This document shows, in pieces, positions 15,664 through 23,534 of a stretch of 25,061 bases of DNA; the first letter of the stretch is position 1, and each line of letters starts with the position of its first letter. The translations under genes were made by a program, and so were the position numbers. The notes under the pieces were generated by a model. The model worked only from the letters and a program-made list of their open reading frames with translations. It made no database searches and had not been told where the DNA came from. The stretch is taken from positions 1-25,061 of the forward strand of contig JBLHRE010000011.1 in the NCBI GenBank assembly GCA_047625765.1, given 5' to 3'. This DNA is from JBLHRE01 sp047625765. GTDB taxonomy: Bacteria > Bacteroidota > Bacteroidia > Flavobacteriales > JBLHRE01.

Positions 15664-18600
15664 TTAATGCCCCAATCCACAAGAACAACCGTGCGTGCCT
15701 TCGTGCCAGTCGAAAGAAGGAGAATAGTCTTTAGATTCCCAGAAGAATGTTCCACGTTTCTTAGGATGGTTGCCAATTTCATGCATCGTTTCGGTATCGT
15801 ACAAGCGCCCATTCATCATGGTATGCGTTACGGAGTTGGAATTCTGAATATCAACTAAAGGATTCTTATCCAAAACAATCAAATCTGCTAATTTCCCTAC
15901 CTCTAAAGATCCAATCTGGCTTTCCATGCCTAAGTAGTCCGCACCATTCATGGTAGCGGCTCTCAGTGCCTCTATATTCGTCATGCCGCCTTGTGCTAGC
16001 ATCCACAATTCCCAATGCACTCCAATACCTTGAATTTGTCCATGCGCCCCCAAATTTACTTTAACACCAGCATCGCTAAGGCGCTTGCAACTTTCAGAAA
16101 CCAAGATATGCCCGTTTTTGTACTCCGCCATTGGGGCCATAGTACGGTGGCGCGATCTAGAATCAATAATGCTTCTAGGGGTGTATTTCAAAAGCTTTTC
16201 ATCTTCCCAAACATTCTTGGTTTGATACCAATAATACTCACCGTTCAATCCGCCATAATTTACAATTAGGGTAGGAGTGTACCCTGTTTTGCTTGCCGCC
16301 CATAACTGCACAACATCATTGTGCAAAGTCGCCACCGGTAAATTATGCTCTACACCAGTATGTCCATCTAAAATCATACTTAGATTATGGAAAAAAGTAG
16401 AGCCCCCTTCGGGTACAACTTGAACGCCTTGTTCGCTGGCAGCTTGAATTACCTGTTGCCTTTGATCTCTTCTTGGTTGATTGTAGCTCTTTACAGAAAA
16501 TGCGCCAAAAGCTTTTGTTCTATTTATGGCAAAACGAGCATCGTCCAATTTATTTACCACCGCTTTAAAATCACCATCGGCACCATAAAGAATAACCCCT
16601 GTAGAGAAAATTCTAGGCCCAATCATGTTTCCAGCTTTCACCATTTCCGATTGCGAAAACACCATTTCGCTATTGGCCGATGGATCGTGTGTGGTGGTAA
16701 CACCGTAAGCTAGATTGGCATAATATTCCCAATGTTTTTGAGGGCTCAAACCATAACGAAACTGACCCAAATGGGCATGCACGTCTACCATACCGGGCAT
16801 TATGGTTTTGCCTTTTAGGTCTAGTGTTTTTGCCCCTTCCGGAATTGTGGTACTACTTGCTTCGCCTACAGCGATTATCTTATTTTCTTTTACGACAATG
16901 GTTCCGTTTTCTATCACCTTATCGCCTTCCATGGTAATAATGCGCACATTAGTAAGTGCAATGGTGCCCGTAGGTTTATCAGAAGGTAAAACCAATCCGA
17001 TTTCAATTCCAGTAGAATCCAAAGCAGCCAAACTATCGGGAGCATTGTCTAAAAACAAAAAGCGTTGGTTGATGGCTGTACTGTAATATTGGTCACCATT
17101 GGTCCAGTTTAAAATCTGGCTATCTGCAGACCAATGCATATGGATTCCCGCATCTCTGGCAAATTTAGAAACAGGAACATTCGAAGCATTTCCGTCCAAG
17201 TCTAAAGTTTTTCCTGCCAATGGCATCGCAGCTACGTACACTTTGTACAAATTGGTAAAGGCCACCCAATTGTCGTCTGGGCTGGGTACCAAACGGTGTG
17301 CGTATTTCGAGCTAACCAAAGTGCGCTCGTCTGTACCATCAATCTTTATAGATTTTAAGGTCTTGGTAATGTTACCAAACAAACTTCCTCCTGTTTGATA
17401 ATAGATACGCGTTGCATCCTTATTAAAAGAGGGATGTTGGCCTTCTTCTGTTACCAAGCTTTGCTTGGCCGGTTTAGTATTTAGCAAGTATAGGCCAGGG
17501 TCTTTGGTATGTACAAAGCCTTGATGTCCGTTGCCCGACTCTTTTCTAAATACTACCGTATTGATGTCGTTTGGAGAAAATGCAGGCTCGCGGTAAATGC
17601 CTTTTTCTTTGGTCAGTTTTTCTGATTTACCACTGCGTAGATTCATGCGGTGAATAGCGCCCATTTGTGTATCATTCCATGTTACATATACCAAATGTTT
17701 GCCGTCTTTCGAAAAAGAAGCTTCGTATTCTAAGTCTGTTCCTTTGGTTAAACGTGTAGGTTTTCCGTTTGGAAGTGCTTTTCTCCAAAGATATCCAGCA
17801 GCATTAAAAACAAGGGTTTTTCCATCTGGCGATGTTACTGCTTGGCGAATGGCTTTGCTGGTGAAATTATCGGGAGCGGCATCGTTTTTAAATTTCAAAG
17901 CATTCACAATTTTGTGAGTAGCTGTTGCCTCAAAGGGAATGTCTGTTACGGTAAAAGTTTTGGTGTTGATTTTTCTAATTTTACCTCCAGCCCAAATAAT
18001 AATGTGTGCATCGTCTGGTGTCCAGTTGTAACCTGTGTATGGTCCAAAAATAGCCCACGCTTCAGATTGATCCTTGCTCAAGGCATCGTAAATAGGCCAT
18101 TCTTTACCTGTTTTTAAATCGTGCAGATACAATACCGTTTTCTCGCGTACACGCTTTACAAAAGCCATAACATCTCCTTTGTGCGAAACAATTGGTCGCA
18201 TGGCAGAACCAGAACCTCCTGTAACACGCTCAATCTCTCCGTCTTCTAAATTGTAGCGGTTAACCACATAAATCTGACTGTTTGGATCTTTGTTGTATTT
18301 GAAAAATCCTCCAGGATACATGTCTTCGGAATAGTAGACATATTTTCCATCGGCAGAAGCCCAAGGTTCGCCAACATCTTGTTGGTCGTTTTTCTTTTCG
18401 GTCAATTGAATGCCCGAACCACCCGATGTGTGGTACATCCAAATTTCTCCAGCCCCCAAAGAACGGGTAGAAGAAAAATGTTTTTTACAGAACAGGTAGT
18501 TTCCATCGACAGACCAAACGGCATTGTTCACCAACCTAAAATCTTCTTTGGTGACTTGTTTGGCATCCGAACCATCGATATTCATTCGCCAAATATTATC

Positions 18601-18927
18601 GCCTCCACCCGCATCGCTGGTAAAGCTTATTTGTTTCCCGTTAGGGCTGAAACGTGGCTGCACTTCAAAGGCATGTCCTTCGCGAAGGATGGTAGCTTTT
18701 CCTCCTGCAACAGGTATGGTATAAATGTCTCCCAATAAATCGAAAACAATTTGTTTCCCATCGGGGCTTACATCCAAACTCATCCAGGTTCCTTCATTGG
18801 TAGTAATAGTAGTTTCTGTAAAGGGTAATGTTGGAGTGCTCACATCCCATTTCTCCGCTTTTTTATCTTGAGCATTTGTTGAAAATGCAGCTGCAATAGC
18901 AATACATATTGATAAGACCTTTTTCAT
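15664..18927 (-). CDS. Exported TolB-like beta-propeller/amidohydrolase fusion protein
   Basis: The 1087-residue product starts with a signal peptide (MKKVLSICIAIAAAFSTNAQ, cleavage after about residue 19). Up to about residue 640 it carries repeated PD40/WD40-type blades, for example SPDGKQIVFDLLGDIYTIP, FSPNGKQISFTSDAGGGDNIW and FSKDGKHLVYVTW, forming a TolB-like propeller. The second half is an amidohydrolase-superfamily TIM barrel with its flanking beta-sandwich. It has GTIVVKENKIIAVGE and PGMVDVHAHLG with the metal-binding H717-A-H719, then YGVTTTHDPS, GHTGVEHNLP, NLGAHGQIQGIGVHWE (H962) and LEVGKLADLIVLDKNPL. Such fusions are annotated as amidohydrolases or periplasmic TolB components; the substrate is unknown. 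The tail ends in HGCSCGLGH, rich in metal-binding residues. A near-consensus -7 box (TACTTTAG on the minus strand, 18957-18950) lies just upstream. It is probably monocistronic. Confidence 0.92.
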   Translation of the reverse strand: MKKVLSICIAIAAAFSTNAQDKKAEKWDVSTPTLPFTETTITTNEGTWMSLDVSPDGKQIVFDLLGDIYTIPVAGGKATILREGHAFEVQPRFSPNGKQISFTSDAGGGDNIWRMNIDGSDAKQVTKEDFRLVNNAVWSVDGNYLFCKKHFSSTRSLGAGEIWMYHTSGGSGIQLTEKKNDQQDVGEPWASADGKYVYYSEDMYPGGFFKYNKDPNSQIYVVNRYNLEDGEIERVTGGSGSAMRPIVSHKGDVMAFVKRVREKTVLYLHDLKTGKEWPIYDALSKDQSEAWAIFGPYTGYNWTPDDAHIIIWAGGKIRKINTKTFTVTDIPFEATATHKIVNALKFKNDAAPDNFTSKAIRQAVTSPDGKTLVFNAAGYLWRKALPNGKPTRLTKGTDLEYEASFSKDGKHLVYVTWNDTQMGAIHRMNLRSGKSEKLTKEKGIYREPAFSPNDINTVVFRKESGNGHQGFVHTKDPGLYLLNTKPAKQSLVTEEGQHPSFNKDATRIYYQTGGSLFGNITKTLKSIKIDGTDERTLVSSKYAHRLVPSPDDNWVAFTNLYKVYVAAMPLAGKTLDLDGNASNVPVSKFARDAGIHMHWSADSQILNWTNGDQYYSTAINQRFLFLDNAPDSLAALDSTGIEIGLVLPSDKPTGTIALTNVRIITMEGDKVIENGTIVVKENKIIAVGEASSTTIPEGAKTLDLKGKTIMPGMVDVHAHLGQFRYGLSPQKHWEYYANLAYGVTTTHDPSANSEMVFSQSEMVKAGNMIGPRIFSTGVILYGADGDFKAVVNKLDDARFAINRTKAFGAFSVKSYNQPRRDQRQQVIQAASEQGVQVVPEGGSTFFHNLSMILDGHTGVEHNLPVATLHNDVVQLWAASKTGYTPTLIVNYGGLNGEYYWYQTKNVWEDEKLLKYTPRSIIDSRSRHRTMAPMAEYKNGHILVSESCKRLSDAGVKVNLGAHGQIQGIGVHWELWMLAQGGMTNIEALRAATMNGADYLGMESQIGSLEVGKLADLIVLDKNPLVDIQNSNSVTHTMMNGRLYDTETMHEIGNHPKKRGTFFWESKDYSPSFDWHEGTHGCSCGLGH

Positions 18928-18986
18928 TTATCGATTTTATTTTGGAGGACTAAAGTAAGGAAATGGTTTTGGGAAGGCTAGAAAAT

Positions 18987-19018
18987 AAAATAGGCGAACA
19001 GAAATGTTCGCCTATTTT
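18987..19018 (-). terminator. Terminator directly after the small Lys/Cys-rich ORF
   Basis: A 14-base perfect stem AAAATAGGCGAACA / TGTTCGCCTATTTT with a GAAA loop; its first base on the minus strand is the last base of the small ORF's TAA stop. A T-rich run follows on both strands. The core GGCGAACAGAAATGTTCGCC is identical to that of the terminator at 13464-13493. Confidence 0.85.
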
Positions 19019-19185
19019 TAGTTGATGCAAAGCTTGGGACAAGACTTGCAGTTGGTCTTTCCTTGCTTCTTATATTTTTTGCAGCACTTCTTTTTGGTCT
19101 TCTTTTCTTTTTTGCCGCCAAACGAAAGTTCGCCTGTGAGTGCAAAAGAAGGCAAATGTGTTATTTCTTGTAAATCGGGATTCAA
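19018..19185 (-). CDS. Small Lys/Cys-rich protein of unknown function (TTG start proposed)
   Basis: I found this frame by translating the gap. It is open from 19197 (after a TAA at 19200-19198) to the TAA at 19020-19018. There is no ATG or GTG; a TTG at 19185-19183 gives 55 residues, preceded by an A-rich stretch as is common at Bacteroidota starts. The first half reads NPDLQEITHLPSFALTGELS, then FGGKKEKKTKKKCC and a C-terminus with Cys spaced CC-x10-C-x2-C-x3-C; 14 of the last 33 residues are lysine. There is no signal peptide or membrane segment. The compact N-terminal motif, a basic cysteine tail and a terminator placed right at the stop argue that it is a real gene. It could bind a metal or nucleic acid, which is only a guess. 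I do not recognise a named family. Confidence 0.55.
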   Translation of the reverse strand: MNPDLQEITHLPSFALTGELSFGGKKEKKTKKKCCKKYKKQGKTNCKSCPKLCIN

Positions 19186-19195
19186 GCTTATTTTT

Positions 19196-19238
19196 ATTTA
19201 GAATAAATCTAGATTGCAAAGTAAAGCTTATTCTAAAT
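19196..19238. repeat. 11-base inverted repeat around a possible promoter of the small ORF
   Basis: ATTTAGAATAA (19196-19206) and TTATTCTAAAT (19228-19238) are perfect inverted copies 21 bases apart. Between them, on the minus strand, lies TACTTTG (19223-19217), close to a -7 box, and the palindrome AATCTAGATT. The 9-mer AAGCTTATT also occurs twice (19184-19192 and 19224-19232). The arrangement could be an operator, but no regulator is known. Confidence 0.4.
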
Positions 19239-19286
19239 ACTGTGCAAGAGCCTGTTGTAATTTCCTTAATGCGGATGTAAAATGAG

Positions 19287-19319
19287 AAATGGCTCCTTCA
19301 AATGATGAAGGAGCCATTT
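19287..19319 (-). terminator. Terminator of the M1 aminopeptidase gene
   Basis: A 14-base perfect stem AAATGGCTCCTTCA / TGAAGGAGCCATTT with a 5-base loop, 20 bases past the stop at 19340. On the minus strand the stem is followed by the T-rich CTCATTTTAC. Confidence 0.82.
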
Positions 19320-19339
19320 TAATTAAAGGGAATAGCTGC

Positions 19340-21196
19340 TTAGTTTAATAAAGCATCCAATGTTTCAACAGATACCGCATGGTATCCTGGTCTTGCTAAT
19401 TTGTAAATTTCTTTGGACCATGATTTCTGATCGGAATCAACCATAGCGCTGTATAATGGTGTTAAGAATTTTCTTCTTCCCACCTCAACCAAGAATGTTT
19501 TTATAGCTTCTTTGGCAGGAACATATTTATGGGTGATACAGTGTTCGTACCAAGCACATTGCAATTCTCTATTGGTAGAGTTGGTAAATTTGAAAACTTC
19601 ATCCAAGTCTTCCATTTGTGCAATGCTCATATTGTCTGCCAAACCTCTAATAAAATGCAACCATTGGTGGGTGTTCCAGTTTTCTGTTTTTAGCTTTTTA
19701 GCGCTACGTCTTGCAGCAAACAAAGCCAATTGCCTGTCGACTTTAGCAAATGCCGCAGAACTCACCTCTGGGCAGTTGGCAGGAATGCCAGGCCCGTAAA
19801 TCCATTCTTGTGCATTTACTTTTTGTGCAATGGCAATGTCGTTTTTAAACAGGTTGGTGTTTAGGTATTCGATAAAGCTTTCGGTATCGGTAACTTTAAA
19901 AGAGTAGGCCTGGAAATAGTTTAGCAAAAATTGGTCAAAAGCTTCTCTTCCAAAAGTCTCTTCCAGCAAACGCAAAAAGAAATACCCTTTCTCGTAAGCG
20001 ATGTCCGTCATTCCATCATCAGGATTACGTCCTGTCAATTCTAATTTCAAATGTGTGTCTTTATGGTCAGCGCCTAAGCTAGCAACAGTACCTTCTAGGT
20101 CTTGTTTTCCTAATAATGCCAACATGTCGGAATATTCTGTGCCGTACATTGCTTCCATAATACGTCTTTCGAAATACACCGTAAAACCTTCGTTCAGCCA
20201 GAAATCGTCCCAAGTTGCATTGGTAACCAAGTTGCCTGACCAAGAATGCGCCAGTTCGTGTGCCACCAAAGCGGTCAAAGATCTATCGCCAGCAATAATA
20301 GTTGGTGTAGCAAAAGTTAATCTAGGATTTTCCATTCCTCCAAAAGGAAAAGAGGGAGGTAAGACAATCAAGTCGTAACGTTCCCAAGCATATTTTCCAT
20401 ACAAAGCTTCAGCCTTGTGCAACATGTCTTCGGTTTCGGCAAATTCGTAAGCAGCAGCCTCTAACAACTCAGGCTCTGCATATACACCAGTTTGTTTGCC
20501 CAAAGCTTCGAACTGCAAATTCCCAACAGCCAAAGCCATTAGATATGCAGGAATAGGTTGGGTCATTCTAAATTCATAAATACCTCTTTCGCTAATGTGC
20601 TGCGGATTTTCGGCACTCATCAATGCCATCAATCCTTTTGGTACTCTTACCTTGGCGGTATACGTAAAACGAATACCAGGGCTGTCTTGACAGGGCACCC
20701 AAGTTCTTGCTAAAATTGCCTGAGACTGTGTAAACAAAAACGGATGTTGCTTACCTGCTGTTCCCGATGGCTCGACCCATAAAAGAGCTGCAGCACTAGG
20801 TGCGGTTTTATAATGAATTTGAATTGTTTGTGTTTCTGCCGTAATTGGAATGGCTAAGGCTTGCCCTAAAAATTCTTTGGCGTTTTTTAGCTTAAAAGCA
20901 ACTCCTTCGGCAGAAGAATCGACAGTGATTTTAGAAATATTTAATCCATCAGTATCTAAATAGATCGTGTCCGTTCCTGTTTGATTTACAATATGGTATT
21001 GTGCCGAAGCAGAGATTATTTTTTTAGAAAAATCTACAGTCGCTACCCAATCTAAATGGCTTACATACGCATCGTTGGGTTTGGCACAACTGTGTGCATC
21101 GTTGGTAAATTTTTTCATTGCTAAAACAGAATTTTCAGAGTTTGCACATCCTACTAAAAGAATGGCAGAACATAAAATGGACAAAGGACTTTTCAT
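19340..21196 (-). CDS. Lipoprotein M1-family metallo-aminopeptidase, leukotriene A4 hydrolase type
   Basis: The 618-residue product begins with a lipoprotein signal (SAILLVGC, lipidated Cys17), so it should be anchored on the periplasmic face of a membrane or exposed outside. The M1 catalytic site is complete: exopeptidase motif GGMEN (286-290), zinc motif H313-E-L-A-H317, and third ligand E336 in NEG. The wording FPFGGMENPRLTFATPT and HSWSGNLVTNATWDDFWLNEG is that of the LTA4H/aminopeptidase B branch, and the C-terminal part (from about 470) fits the helical C-terminal domain of that branch; length is also right. It should remove N-terminal residues from peptides. Epoxide hydrolase activity is not implied. 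The gene is alone on its strand, bounded by a divergent membrane-protein gene and a terminator. Confidence 0.93.
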   Translation of the reverse strand: MKSPLSILCSAILLVGCANSENSVLAMKKFTNDAHSCAKPNDAYVSHLDWVATVDFSKKIISASAQYHIVNQTGTDTIYLDTDGLNISKITVDSSAEGVAFKLKNAKEFLGQALAIPITAETQTIQIHYKTAPSAAALLWVEPSGTAGKQHPFLFTQSQAILARTWVPCQDSPGIRFTYTAKVRVPKGLMALMSAENPQHISERGIYEFRMTQPIPAYLMALAVGNLQFEALGKQTGVYAEPELLEAAAYEFAETEDMLHKAEALYGKYAWERYDLIVLPPSFPFGGMENPRLTFATPTIIAGDRSLTALVAHELAHSWSGNLVTNATWDDFWLNEGFTVYFERRIMEAMYGTEYSDMLALLGKQDLEGTVASLGADHKDTHLKLELTGRNPDDGMTDIAYEKGYFFLRLLEETFGREAFDQFLLNYFQAYSFKVTDTESFIEYLNTNLFKNDIAIAQKVNAQEWIYGPGIPANCPEVSSAAFAKVDRQLALFAARRSAKKLKTENWNTHQWLHFIRGLADNMSIAQMEDLDEVFKFTNSTNRELQCAWYEHCITHKYVPAKEAIKTFLVEVGRRKFLTPLYSAMVDSDQKSWSKEIYKLARPGYHAVSVETLDALLN

Positions 21197-21211
21197 ATAT
21201 TTCGTTCTTAT

Positions 21212-21219
21212 TATTTTTG
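21212..21219 (+). promoter_or_regulatory. Possible -7 element for the small membrane-protein gene
   Basis: TATTTTTG matches the Bacteroidota -7 consensus TAnnTTTG and lies 31 bases before the ATG at 21251, in the 54-base divergent spacer. For the minus-strand aminopeptidase gene a shorter near match, TAATTTG, is seen on the opposite strand at about 21240-21234. No -33 box is clear for either. Confidence 0.4.
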
Positions 21220-21250
21220 AGGATTCTAAATTACAAATTAATATAGGTCT

Positions 21251-21604
21251 ATGAATTTTTTGATGCGACTTCTAATTTCCGGTTCGGCAGTATTGCTAAG
21301 CTCTTATCTTATAGATGGTGTAGTGGTAAGCGGTTTTATTAGCGCATTGATGGTTGCTTTATTTTTAGGCTTGCTCAATGTAATTTTTAAACCTCTTTTG
21401 GTATTACTTACCATTCCAATAACGGTACTGACATTGGGCTTGTTCCTGTTTGTAATCAATGCCATAATTGTATTGATGGTAGATGGTGTTGTTTCTGGTT
21501 TTTCTGTTTCGAGCATCTGGACAGCCATTTTGTTTAGCTTTATTCTATCGTTAATAACCTCTGTATTAGAAGCCGTCTTCGATGTAAAAAAACCAAGAGA
21601 ATAA
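21251..21604 (+). CDS. Small membrane protein of the 'phage holin family' (PF04020/YvlD type)
   Basis: The 117-residue product is almost entirely hydrophobic, with three to four membrane helices, and has the family wording NFLMRLLISGSAVLLSSYLIDGVVVSGF at the start, then GLLNVIFKPLLVLLTIPITVLTLGLFLFVINA, and a charged C-terminus. This family (Bacillus YvlD) is called holin-like by annotation only. It is widespread as a single-copy chromosomal gene and no lytic role is established. Nothing phage-related surrounds it here. It converges on ispG with a single base between the two stop codons, leaving no room for a terminator. Confidence 0.85.
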   Translation: MNFLMRLLISGSAVLLSSYLIDGVVVSGFISALMVALFLGLLNVIFKPLLVLLTIPITVLTLGLFLFVINAIIVLMVDGVVSGFSVSSIWTAILFSFILSLITSVLEAVFDVKKPRE

Positions 21605-21605
21605 T

Positions 21606-23507
21606 CTACTGCTTGGGCTCTACCCAATCTCCGTGGTCTTGGATTAAAGCAATCAACTCGTCCACCGCATGTTCTGAGGGCACATTACGCTTTACCACTT
21701 CTTTTTCTTTGTAAAGTGTGATTTTGCCAACGCCAGTTCCAACATATCCATAGTCTGCATCTGCCATTTCGCCAGGGCCATTTACAATACAACCCATAAT
21801 ACCAATCTTAATGCCTTTTAGGTGACTGGTTCTATTTCTAATCTTGGCGGTGGTCTCTTGCAAATCGAACAAGGTTCTCCCGCAAGAAGGACAAGAGATG
21901 TATTCTGTTTTAGAGATTCTTGTTCTGGTAGCTTGTAACACACCAAAACAAGTTTGGTTGATGAGCTGCAAACTTTGGTCTGCCTTTAGCCAAACGCCAT
22001 CGCCAAATCCATCTAAAAGTAATGCGCCACAATCGGTTGATGCGTAGAGCTGGAATGCATCTGGACTTAGATCGTGGAAGGTTCTTTTTAAAATGACAGG
22101 ACTTGCGATTCCAAGCCTATGCATTTCCAAAAACACCTTACGCATTTGTGCCATTGCATTATATGCATGGCTTTCTAATACGATGACAATATTTTGAGTT
22201 TTTCCAATTTCTATAAGTTCTGATTCACCCACTTCTTCGGCACAAACCGTCAAGAATTTTATTGCTGATGTAGTCTCTTTCAATGCCAATAAATCAGATG
22301 AAATAGGATAATGTCTATCCTTTCCTGAATATGCCTTTAGCTCTTGAATGACAGCTAAGGTTCCAGGAATTTCGAAGCCTAATTCTAAACCTCCTACATA
22401 AAGGTAGTCACAAGCCAAATCACCAATATTCCATTTGTCTAAGCTTACCGCGTAATTGTAACCAACGGCAAATAAATTAGCGGGCTTTATTTCTTCTTTT
22501 TTACTCAAATCGGCAATTACAACAGGGGTGCCTTTGTGGCCGATATTAAGTACTTCTTTAGAGTCTCTTCGGGTATAGGTAAAAGGGTTTAAAGGAGAAC
22601 TGATTTCTTCTTCATAAGCACTTTTACGGTTAGCATATCTATCAACCAATAATTTGGCAACAGGCATTTCTGCTTCAGGAGCTTCGGTTAAAGAAACACG
22701 TACGGTATCTCCCAAACCATCTTCCAAAAGGGTTCCAATTCCAACCGCAGATTTTATTCTTCCGTCTTCTCCTTCGCCTGCTTCTGTTACACCCAAATGC
22801 AAAGGGTAGTTCATATCTTCTTCAATCATACGTGCAACCAACAAACGGTAGGCTTGCACCATTACCTGAGTGTTACTCGCTTTCATAGAAAGTATGATAT
22901 CGTGGTAATCAAAATCTCTACAGATGTATAAAAACTCCATGGCAGATTCTACCATCCCTTCGGGAGTATCTCCGTAGCGACTTAATATCCTGTCTGATAA
23001 TGACCCGTGATTGGTTCCAATACGCATAGCTGTTCCATAGGCCTTGCAGATTTTCACCAATGGCGTAAACCGCTCTCGAATACGCTCTAGCTCCGCCTGG
23101 TAAGTAGCATCGGTATATTCAAGTTCTTCGAACTTTTTCTTGTCTGCGTAATTGCCTGGATTAACGCGTACTTTTTCTACAATAGTTGCAGCAATTTCGG
23201 CTGCATTTGGTGTAAAGTGGATGTCGGCAACCAATGGAGTATCGTAGCCTCTTTTTAAAAGTTCGGCTTTTATATTGGCTAAATTCTCAGCCTCTTTTTT
23301 ACTAGGAGCGGTAATTCTCACCAATTCGCAACCCGCCTCTATCATACGGATAGACTCTGCTACCGTAGCTTCGGTATCCATAGTGTCCGTGGTGGTCATA
23401 GACTGAACACGAATAGGGTTGTCGCCTCCAAAAGCAACATTCCCGATGCGAACCACACGTGATTTGAATCGGGAATAATTGATTAAACTATTGCAATATG
23501 TTTTCAT
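21606..23507 (-). CDS. ispG: (E)-4-hydroxy-3-methylbut-2-enyl-diphosphate synthase IspG, long form
   Basis: IspG reductively converts 2-C-methyl-D-erythritol 2,4-cyclodiphosphate to HMBPP, the penultimate step of the MEP isoprenoid pathway, using a [4Fe-4S] cluster. The 633-residue product opens with the TIM-barrel domain (VAFGGDNPIRVQSMTTTDTMDTEAT; VADIHFTPNAA; KVRVNPGNY; RIGTNHGSLSDR). The C-terminal domain has the cluster ligands C539, C542 (CPSCG) and C573, with E580 in GCIVNGPGE. Between about residues 290 and 525 there is an extra domain absent from the E. coli enzyme of about 370 residues; plant, Chlamydiae and Bacteroidota enzymes have this A* domain, a degenerate barrel. The gene starts 27 bases after the T9SS protein gene on the same strand and could be read through from it. 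Confidence 0.96.
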   Translation of the reverse strand: MKTYCNSLINYSRFKSRVVRIGNVAFGGDNPIRVQSMTTTDTMDTEATVAESIRMIEAGCELVRITAPSKKEAENLANIKAELLKRGYDTPLVADIHFTPNAAEIAATIVEKVRVNPGNYADKKKFEELEYTDATYQAELERIRERFTPLVKICKAYGTAMRIGTNHGSLSDRILSRYGDTPEGMVESAMEFLYICRDFDYHDIILSMKASNTQVMVQAYRLLVARMIEEDMNYPLHLGVTEAGEGEDGRIKSAVGIGTLLEDGLGDTVRVSLTEAPEAEMPVAKLLVDRYANRKSAYEEEISSPLNPFTYTRRDSKEVLNIGHKGTPVVIADLSKKEEIKPANLFAVGYNYAVSLDKWNIGDLACDYLYVGGLELGFEIPGTLAVIQELKAYSGKDRHYPISSDLLALKETTSAIKFLTVCAEEVGESELIEIGKTQNIVIVLESHAYNAMAQMRKVFLEMHRLGIASPVILKRTFHDLSPDAFQLYASTDCGALLLDGFGDGVWLKADQSLQLINQTCFGVLQATRTRISKTEYISCPSCGRTLFDLQETTAKIRNRTSHLKGIKIGIMGCIVNGPGEMADADYGYVGTGVGKITLYKEKEVVKRNVPSEHAVDELIALIQDHGDWVEPKQ

Positions 23508-23534
23508 AAATCTGTAATCCGCTATAGGTACGGA

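Noticed and set aside
21251..21604. Second 'holin' suggesting a prophage together with the pair at 13.5-14.8 kb
   Set aside because: This PF04020-type protein is a common single-copy chromosomal membrane protein; the name is historical, and 6.4 kb of ordinary genes separate the two loci.
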